From Phycisphaerales bacterium (GTDB lineage Bacteria > Planctomycetota > Phycisphaerae > Phycisphaerales > UBA1924), in the NCBI GenBank assembly GCA_030680655.1, contig JAUXUZ010000016.1:1-5114 (forward strand): a stretch of DNA of 5,114 bases, read 5' to 3'. Position numbers and translations under genes: made by a program. This document shows, piece by piece, positions 1 to 3,862 of the stretch (position 1 is the first letter of the stretch; the number at the start of each line of letters is the position of its first letter). The notes below the pieces were generated by a model. That model saw only the letters and a program-made list of their open reading frames with translations. It had not been told where the DNA came from and searched no databases.

Positions 1-758
1 TCCTCGGGGTGGTTGAGCTCGATGGCCTGCTGGATCGTGTCCACCAGTTCAGTCTCGGCCGGTGAGCCGTTGATCGCGACCTTGAGCCGGTGGTGGCTGA
101 CCAGGTGGTGGGCCAACGCTGCGAAGCGTTCAACCGGCCACCGCTTGGCGGGGTTGTTGCCGCCGGGGTTGAGCAGCGCGAACGGTTCGCCCGGCTTGAT
201 GCCACCCTTGCCGAGCACTTCGTCGGCCGCGGCCTCGTCTGACCGGGTGGCGACGAGGGTGAGGCGCGGGGCAGGCTCTTGAGCGGGCGTTGCGTGGAGC
301 GCCTGGAGAAAGAGGCGTGCCGCGCTCAGGTAATAGTCCACAGCGCTGACGGGCTGGTACCCCTTGTGGGGCGCAGGCCGTTTGAGCGGCTCGAGCTTGT
401 GGGTGAGGAACGCGCCGCGCCCGTCGCGGTCGTAGCCGACGCGGCGCTCGATCCCCGCCAGGCGCACGGTGAGCGCGCTGGAGAAGGAGTTGGGCAGCAG
501 CAGCGCAGCGTCGATCCGCATGGCACGCAGCCGCGCGGCGACCTTCGCCGGCCCGAGCGTGCTGCGCCCGTCGGCGATCACCACGTCGTCGAGCCACTCA
601 AGCCCCGAGAGCAGGTCTTTCATCCCCGGCCGGCCCAGGGCGATCAGCACGCTCCGGGGCAACGCGTGCCGGATGAGGTCGATCGCCGGCGTGGCCATCA
701 CCGTGTCACCGAGCCACGTCGGCAGGTAGATGAGCACCCGCGGCGGCGGGGGTTGCAC
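1..758 (-). CDS. Glycosyltransferase family 9 protein, heptosyltransferase II (WaaF)-like, C-terminus cut by window edge
   Basis: Probably transfers L-glycero-D-manno-heptose from ADP-heptose to the lipopolysaccharide inner core at the cytoplasmic face of the inner membrane. The reading frame is open from the window edge. Numbering from GTG 758, the N-terminal Rossmann half begins RVLIYLPTWLGDTVMATPA (residues 7-25), the family's P-x-WLGD motif; the Asp at residue 18 matches the proposed catalytic acid. LLLPNSFSSAL (87-97) followed by RRVGYDRDGRG (105-115) matches the WaaF acceptor-domain signature, and LLNPGGNNPAKRWPVERFA (195-213) is the C-terminal nucleotide-sugar motif with the conserved K-R-W-P. 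About 252 residues are present; family members usually have about 340-350, so the last quarter is missing. The start is uncertain: no Shine-Dalgarno is visible. GTG 758 gives the usual short N-terminus; TTG 818 would overlap the phosphatase stop (TTGA) and GTG 737 is also possible. The upstream GmhB-like gene supports the heptose role. The exact acceptor cannot be read from sequence. Confidence 0.85.
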   Translation of the reverse strand, partial: MQPPPPRVLIYLPTWLGDTVMATPAIDLIRHALPRSVLIALGRPGMKDLLSGLEWLDDVVIADGRSTLGPAKVAARLRAMRIDAALLLPNSFSSALTVRLAGIERRVGYDRDGRGAFLTHKLEPLKRPAPHKGYQPVSAVDYYLSAARLFLQALHATPAQEPAPRLTLVATRSDEAAADEVLGKGGIKPGEPFALLNPGGNNPAKRWPVERFAALAHHLVSHHRLKVAINGSPAETELVDTIQQAIELNHPE

Positions 759-814
759 GGGGTTTGGAGCGCTGCTCGCCAAGTCGGCAAGCGTCGCAGG
801 TTTGCCCTCGGGTT

Positions 815-1387
815 TCAACCGGTGACAAGCGCGGCCGCGGCGGCAAGGTCCCGGCACCTTGCGGTGGGCTCGCCGGAGGTGCCGACGAGGATGGCGCGGG
901 ACGGGTCGATGCCGGCGGCGACGGCGGCCTCGCAGTCACGCGGCTTGTCGCCGATCGCCCACGAGCGGGCCAGATCAAGACCGAGCTCCAGTGCGGCGGC
1001 GGTCAGCATGCCCGGCCCGGGCTTGCGCCACGGGTGCTCGCGGTTGAACGGAGCGACGGTGCCCTTGGGATGGAATGGGCAAAAGTAGACGGCGGCGAGC
1101 AGGTGCGGGTCCCCCGTCGCTTCGGTGAGCAGCCGACGCATGGCGTCGTTGACGGCGTCACAGTCGCGGAGCGTGCCGCTGCCGCGGGCGACGCCCCCCT
1201 GGCTGGTGTAGACCACAACCGCGAACCCCGCCCGCTTGAGGCGCAGCAGAGCGTCCGCCGATCCGGTGATGAGCGTTGCTCGCGATGGGTCGTACAGATC
1301 GCCGGGGATGGGGTCGCTGCGCGTAACGGCGGTGGTGTCGATGATCGTGTCGTCGCGGTCAACAAAGACGGCGGGCCGGTTGGTCAT
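815..1387 (-). CDS. HAD-IIIA family phosphatase, GmhB-like (D-glycero-D-manno-heptose 1,7-bisphosphate 7-phosphatase)
   Basis: Expected to remove the 7-phosphate of heptose 1,7-bisphosphate in the cytoplasm, a step in ADP-heptose synthesis for lipopolysaccharide core. The 190-residue length is normal for GmhB. HAD motif I is FVDRDDTII (residues 8-16), with D10 as nucleophile and D12 as acid/base. Motif II is YTSQGGVARG (60-69), where GmhB usually reads TNQSG(I/V)ARG. Motif III is R121-K122-P, and motif IV is WAIGDKPRDCEAAVAAG (143-159) with D147 and D151 for Mg2+. The loop before R-K-P, which in characterised GmhB carries a four-ligand zinc site (C-x-H ... C-x-C), reads CPFHPKGTVAPFNREHPW here (103-120), so most ligands are absent. 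Histidinol-phosphate phosphatase is a related alternative, but the heptosyltransferase directly downstream favours GmhB. ATG 1387 lies 7 nt after the PspC stop, suggesting translational coupling; no strong Shine-Dalgarno is seen. Confidence 0.85.
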   Translation of the reverse strand: MTNRPAVFVDRDDTIIDTTAVTRSDPIPGDLYDPSRATLITGSADALLRLKRAGFAVVVYTSQGGVARGSGTLRDCDAVNDAMRRLLTEATGDPHLLAAVYFCPFHPKGTVAPFNREHPWRKPGPGMLTAAALELGLDLARSWAIGDKPRDCEAAVAAGIDPSRAILVGTSGEPTARCRDLAAAAALVTG

Positions 1388-1394
1388 CGCTTGC

Positions 1395-1583
1395 TCAGGT
1401 GGCGCTCTTGGGCGTGATGACCCACAGCACGATGTAGACGATGATCCCGGGGAACGCGACCGAGAGGACGCTCAGCAGCACGTAGCCGATGCGCACCAGG
1501 GTTGGGTCCCAGCCGAGCCAATCGGCGATGCCGCCGCAGACGCCCGCGATGATCCGGTGCTTGTTTGAGCGGTGGAGAGGCAT
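1395..1583 (-). CDS. Small PspC-domain membrane protein
   Basis: A 62-residue protein that is essentially one PspC domain. It has a basic N-terminus with LHRSNKHRIIAGVCGGIADW (residues 3-22), the family's R-x-I-x-G-V-C-G-G-(I/L)-A signature. Next comes LGWDPTLVRIGYVLL (23-37), matching the D-P-T-L-V-R segment. A hydrophobic stretch from about 31 to 57, rich in V, I and L, ends in W-V-I-x-P, the usual PspC end. It should sit in the cytoplasmic membrane with one transmembrane segment. In enterobacteria PspC is a partner of the phage-shock response, but many bacteria have stand-alone short PspC proteins of unknown role, and no pspA, pspB or pspF is visible here. ATG 1583 is chosen because the domain begins immediately after it; upstream sequence in the same frame is the shadow of the preceding gene. 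It lies 28 nt after the dockerin gene and 7 nt before the GmhB-like gene. Confidence 0.85.
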   Translation of the reverse strand: MPLHRSNKHRIIAGVCGGIADWLGWDPTLVRIGYVLLSVLSVAFPGIIVYIVLWVITPKSAT

Positions 1584-1611
1584 CGCCAAGGGTAGCAGGA
1601 ACGCCGGCCGA

Positions 1612-2358
1612 TCAGCCACACCCGCCGAAGAAGCGGTCAATGAACACGATGAAGTCGTTGTTGTTGAACACGCCGTCGCCCGGCCCGATGCCGCCCTGTC
1701 GCCCCATGTCCGCGATCGGGTCCCCCGCGAAGAAGTAGTCGATGAAGGCGATGAAGTCGTTGTTGTCGAGCACGCCGTCTGACTGGTGAATACCCCCCGT
1801 TGAGCCAAGGTCCGCTGCGCTGCAAACGGGGACGAGCGAGACGGCGTCGAGGTACGGGCCGCCGTCAACGTTCTCTATGCCAAAGAAGTGCAGCGTGGTG
1901 AACGGCCCGCTTGCGGTCAGATTGAAGGCGTGCGGCTCCCAGGCCCCGCCGGCGGCCGCCCGATCCCAGGTAACGGTGGCGACCTCGGCACCGTCCCAGT
2001 CGATCCGCATGTGCTTGACGTCCGGCCCGGCGTTGAGCTGCCCGGCGAGGAAGAACGCCAGGCGGTAGTGCCCCCCGCCGGTTGTCGGCACAACCTGCGA
2101 GATGCCGCATGCCTGGTAGAAGTTCAGCTCGACGCTCTGCAGGCCCTCAACGGCGAACGGGTTCCCGAACGAGCCGACATGGGCGACGCCCTGCCCTGTG
2201 CTGTCGACAGTCCAGGACCCAAAGACCGCGCCTGGGAGGCGCTGCGCCCAGCCGGTCGTCACAACAGGCGATTCAAAGCCACCGTTTACAACGATGTTCT
2301 GAGCAACGGCCGCATGGGCGCACATGAGGATCGCGACGAGAGCGGGCGAGGGGTTCAC
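1612..2358 (-). CDS. Secreted choice-of-anchor C / DUF642-like protein with C-terminal GC-type dockerin
   Basis: An exported protein of 248 residues; its ligand is not known. Residues 1-19 form a signal peptide (hydrophobic ALVAILMCAHAAVA, cleavage expected after A-V-A before Q20). Residues 21-177 form a beta-sandwich of the choice-of-anchor C/DUF642 type: NIVVNGGFESP at the start, then GSWTVDSTGQG, GLQSVELNFYQACGISQVV, a Y-R-L-A-F-F-L-A-G strand, and GPYLDAVSLVPV at the end. DUF642-like domains are often carbohydrate binding, but no binding residues can be assigned. Residues 182-248 are two dockerin units, bracketed by Cys179 and Cys247. GTG 2358 is preferred because GGAG lies 8 nt upstream; GTG 2367 would add three residues. 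The gene starts 26 nt after the propeller gene stops and is followed 28 nt later by the PspC gene. It probably shares its transcript and its cell-surface destination with the propeller protein. Confidence 0.85.
   Translation of the reverse strand: MNPSPALVAILMCAHAAVAQNIVVNGGFESPVVTTGWAQRLPGAVFGSWTVDSTGQGVAHVGSFGNPFAVEGLQSVELNFYQACGISQVVPTTGGGHYRLAFFLAGQLNAGPDVKHMRIDWDGAEVATVTWDRAAAGGAWEPHAFNLTASGPFTTLHFFGIENVDGGPYLDAVSLVPVCSAADLGSTGGIHQSDGVLDNNDFIAFIDYFFAGDPIADMGRQGGIGPGDGVFNNNDFIVFIDRFFGGCG
1615..1815 (-). repeat. Tandem GC-type dockerin units of the choice-of-anchor C protein
   Basis: Two adjacent units of 34 and 33 codons (1815-1714 and 1713-1615). Both follow the pattern A-D-x-G-x-x-G-G-I-x-x-x-D-G-x-x-(D/N)-N-N-D-F-I-x-F-I-D-x-F-F. 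The 42-nt cores at 1738-1779 and 1636-1677 lie exactly 102 nt apart and match at 37 of 42 positions by eye. The Asp/Asn-rich loops resemble dockerin/EF-hand calcium loops but have an insertion between the first Asp and the D-G pair. The last unit ends G-G-C-G, and the domain is preceded by another Cys, so a disulfide closing the domain is possible (inference). Confidence 0.85.
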
Positions 2359-2366
2359 TTGAAGCA

Positions 2367-2370
2367 CTCC
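2367..2370 (-). promoter_or_regulatory. Probable Shine-Dalgarno site deciding the GTG 2358 start
   Basis: On the minus strand GGAG lies 8 nt before GTG 2358. The alternative GTG 2367 overlaps this site and has only a weaker AGGA about 10 nt upstream. The site lies just after the stop codon of the upstream propeller gene. Confidence 0.45.
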
Positions 2371-2384
2371 GGAGAGTTCCTGGA

Positions 2385-3536
2385 TCAGAAGCAGCCGAAG
2401 AAGAACTCGTCGATATAGACGACAAAGTCATTGTTGTCCCACTGACCGTCTGACCCTGCCACGCCGCCCTGGCTGCCGAAGTCGGCGCGCGGGTCGTGCT
2501 CGAAGAAGAGGTCGATGAAGACGACGAAGTCGTTGTTGTTCAGCAGGCCGTCGGAGCCGCGCACGCCGCCCTGCTTGCCCACGTCGGTGTTGCCGCAGGG
2601 CGGACGCACGTACGTGGCGAACCCGCCCATGCTCGGCGTGGTGATCGTGCCCGACTGCGTCCAGGAGTCGGTGCCCGGCTGGTAGGCGTAACGCGTGATG
2701 CCGCCCTGGAAGTGGTTGCCCACGAACATCTCCTGCCCGTCGGCGCTGAACGCGAGGTCGATCGCGGCCGGGCTGTCGATGGCCGGCTTGGCCACGAGCT
2801 CGCCGCCGGGGAACATGCTGAATCTGAACACCTTGCTGGAGCTGATGTCGCCGACGTAGAGCTCGTCGCCGCTGGGGCCAAGGCAGAAGAAGTGGAGGTT
2901 GCTGGCCCCGGGAACAGCCACGGAAGGGAGCGTGGTGACAGAGTTGTCGTTTTCAATGTGGAACACGCGGATGAGGTTGCTGTGGGTGGTGGCGTAGATG
3001 AAGCGGCCGTTGGGGTGCACCAGCACGCCGCGCGTCTGGAGGCCGTTAGCGAAGTGACTGGCGAAGACCGGTTGGCCACCCCCGTCAAAGGTAAAGCGGA
3101 AGATGCCGTCGTCAACCGTGGCGGCGTAGAGATCGCCCGTGGTGGGGCTGATGGCGAGCTCGTGCACGCCGATCATGCCGGGCGTTGTGAAGTTGCCGTT
3201 GGGTGTGGCGATCAGCCCGTTTGATGAGAGCGTGAAACGCGAGATGCTCCCGAGCCCGGCGTTGTTGCCGTGCCGATTTCCGATAAAGAAATCGGTCCCG
3301 GTCCGGAAGACGACGCCAGCGGGGTCGAAAACCTCGCCGTTGGGGATGTCGTCGAGCACCGCGGGGACAGAGCCGGTGTCGGCAAAGCCGAATCGCATGA
3401 CGGGCTGCCACGAGGCGGGGTTGGTGTTGCTGCCGGGGGGCGAGACAGTGACGATGAGCTCGAACGGCTGGAGTTGTGCCGCGGCAAAGGGGGCGGCGAG
3501 CAAGACAGTGACCAAAGGTGTGAGAGACGAGCGCAT
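2385..3536 (-). CDS. Secreted beta-propeller (YncE/lactonase-like fold) protein with C-terminal GC-type dockerin
   Basis: An exported 383-residue protein, first in the minus-strand run. The signal peptide is residues 1-20 (R2, then LTPLVTVLLAAPFAAA, cleavage before Q21). Residues about 70-310 hold at least five blade-like repeats. Four share an h-x-P/A-x-G-x-x-h-(Y/F)-(V/A) strand followed by a ...(I/V)-x-R-(F/Y/V) strand: ELAISPTTGDLYAAT (126-140), GVLVHPNGRFIYATT (170-184), CLGPSGDELYVGD (218-230) and LAFSADGQEMFVGN (261-274). A more divergent one lies at 71-102. This is the pattern of YncE-like, SMP-30 and 6-phosphogluconolactonase propellers; no catalytic metal site can be assigned, so a binding or structural role is as likely as lactonase activity. 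Residues 314-383 are the dockerin, with Cys314 at its start and a G-C-F end. ATG 3536 is chosen for its AGGAG 7 nt upstream and the signal peptide; the ORF could extend to 3710, but that stretch looks non-coding. Confidence 0.85.
   Translation of the reverse strand: MRSSLTPLVTVLLAAPFAAAQLQPFELIVTVSPPGSNTNPASWQPVMRFGFADTGSVPAVLDDIPNGEVFDPAGVVFRTGTDFFIGNRHGNNAGLGSISRFTLSSNGLIATPNGNFTTPGMIGVHELAISPTTGDLYAATVDDGIFRFTFDGGGQPVFASHFANGLQTRGVLVHPNGRFIYATTHSNLIRVFHIENDNSVTTLPSVAVPGASNLHFFCLGPSGDELYVGDISSSKVFRFSMFPGGELVAKPAIDSPAAIDLAFSADGQEMFVGNHFQGGITRYAYQPGTDSWTQSGTITTPSMGGFATYVRPPCGNTDVGKQGGVRGSDGLLNNNDFVVFIDLFFEHDPRADFGSQGGVAGSDGQWDNNDFVVYIDEFFFGCF
2388..2588 (-). repeat. Tandem GC-type dockerin units of the beta-propeller protein
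   Basis: Two units of 34 and 33 codons (2588-2487 and 2486-2388), following the pattern (T/A)-D-x-G-x-Q-G-G-V-x-G-S-D-G-x-x-(D/N)-N-N-D-F-V-V-(F/Y)-I-D-x-F-F. The 42-nt cores at 2511-2552 and 2409-2450 are 102 nt apart, the same period as in the downstream gene. By eye, the first unit matches the first unit of the neighbouring protein at 37 of 42 core positions, against 33 of 42 for the second unit of its own protein. The domain ends F-F-G-C-F, with the paired Cys just before the first unit. Confidence 0.85.
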
Positions 3537-3543
3537 GGATAAT

Positions 3544-3548
3544 CTCCT
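3544..3548 (-). promoter_or_regulatory. Shine-Dalgarno site of the beta-propeller gene
   Basis: AGGAG on the minus strand with a 7-nt spacer to ATG 3536. It decides the start over the in-frame extension to 3710 and places a signal peptide at the N-terminus. Confidence 0.75.
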
Positions 3549-3549
3549 G

Positions 3550-3565
3550 CCGGGGAGCGCCCCGG
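3550..3565 (-). promoter_or_regulatory. GC hairpin in the 5' leader of the beta-propeller gene
   Basis: A perfect 6-bp inverted repeat, CCGGGG / CCCCGG, around a 4-base loop. In the minus-strand transcript its 3' arm ends one base before the AGGAG Shine-Dalgarno, so folding could affect ribosome access or leader stability. There is no U-tract, so it is not a typical intrinsic terminator. A regulatory role is inference. Confidence 0.35.
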
Positions 3566-3575
3566 GTACAACCGT

Positions 3576-3589
3576 TAGGCTTAAACCTA
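3576..3589. promoter_or_regulatory. AT-rich near-palindrome, possible operator or promoter element
   Basis: TAGGCTTAAACCTA is an inverted repeat (TAGG...CCTA around TTAA) with one mismatched pair. It stands out as AT-rich in a GC-rich region, 40 bp upstream of ATG 3536 on the side expected for that gene's promoter. No -35 partner was convincing, and it could be chance. Confidence 0.25.
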
Positions 3590-3652
3590 CCTCGAACTGA
3601 CAGGGAGTACCAGCGAAAAGAGACCAAATCGGGGAAGAGTGGTCCGCCATGG

Positions 3653-3676
3653 CCGCTCCGTGGCCGTGCGGAGCGG
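3653..3676. repeat. 8-bp perfect inverted repeat with 8-nt loop
   Basis: CCGCTCCG (3653-3660) and CGGAGCGG (3669-3676) form a strong GC stem. No T-run follows on either strand and no gene ends here, so it is not obviously a terminator. It could be a leader-RNA structure or a protein-binding site in the divergent promoter region. Confidence 0.4.
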
Positions 3677-3849
3677 GGGAAGGGGCTCCACGGTTCACCG
3701 CGGACGCCACCTGAGGTTGTTTTCACGGCCAGAAGTGCCGGTCAGGAGACTCCAGACCCCCCCGTTAGCCACCCCGCGAGGACTTGTCGCATGGGTCCGG
3801 CAAGCGTGCACCACCGTGCCGCCCCACCCCCCCCGATCACCCGCAAGAC

Positions 3850-3855
3850 AAGGAG
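3850..3855 (+). promoter_or_regulatory. Shine-Dalgarno site of the plus-strand secreted-protein gene
   Basis: AAGGAG with a 7-nt spacer to GTG 3863. It fixes the start of the rightward gene at a GTG codon and is one of the strongest ribosome sites in the window. Confidence 0.75.
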
Positions 3856-3862
3856 CCTCAAC

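Larger units (their letters stand above)
3537..3862. other. Divergent intergenic region between the minus-strand gene run and the plus-strand secreted-protein gene
   Basis: These 326 bp hold no credible gene. They must contain the transcription starts for both directions, but no convincing -35/-10 pair could be picked on either strand. Visible elements are a GC hairpin next to the minus-strand Shine-Dalgarno, an AT-rich near-palindrome, an 8-bp perfect inverted repeat, C-tracts of 7 (3757-3763) and 8 (3827-3834) bases, and a good Shine-Dalgarno site for each flanking gene. Reading frames crossing this region on either strand lack any domain or codon signal. Confidence 0.7.

Noticed and set aside
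279..1088. Long plus-strand open frame of 269 codons opposite the glycosyltransferase and phosphatase genes
   Set aside because: It is antisense to two genes with clear family motifs; its Arg/Pro/Gly-rich translation has no domain signal and is typical of a GC-rich shadow frame.
1584..1868. N-terminal extension of the PspC protein to 1868
   Set aside because: The added stretch is Ser/Thr/Arg-rich shadow of the dockerin repeats; the PspC domain begins directly at ATG 1583.
1636..2552. Interpretation of the repeated 42-nt blocks as a CRISPR-like or mobile repeat
   Set aside because: The blocks are in-frame parts of the dockerin units, spaced 102 nt within each gene, and are explained by the conserved protein sequence.
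2496..3224. Plus-strand open frame of 242 codons opposite the beta-propeller gene
   Set aside because: The translation is rich in Val, Glu, Ala and Gly with no recognisable motif, while the minus strand encodes a signal peptide, blades and dockerin.
3653..3676. Intrinsic transcription terminator at the 8-bp inverted repeat
   Set aside because: No T-tract follows on either strand, and both flanking genes start, not end, toward this region.
3537..3710. N-terminal extension of the beta-propeller protein to ATG 3710
   Set aside because: It would add 58 residues before a good signal peptide and ignore the AGGAG spaced 7 nt before ATG 3536; the extension overlaps hairpins and has no coding character.
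3649..3714. Small plus-strand open frame of 21 codons in the intergenic region
   Set aside because: No convincing ribosome site, an unremarkable Ala/Gly/Pro-rich peptide, and it lies across the 8-bp inverted repeat.
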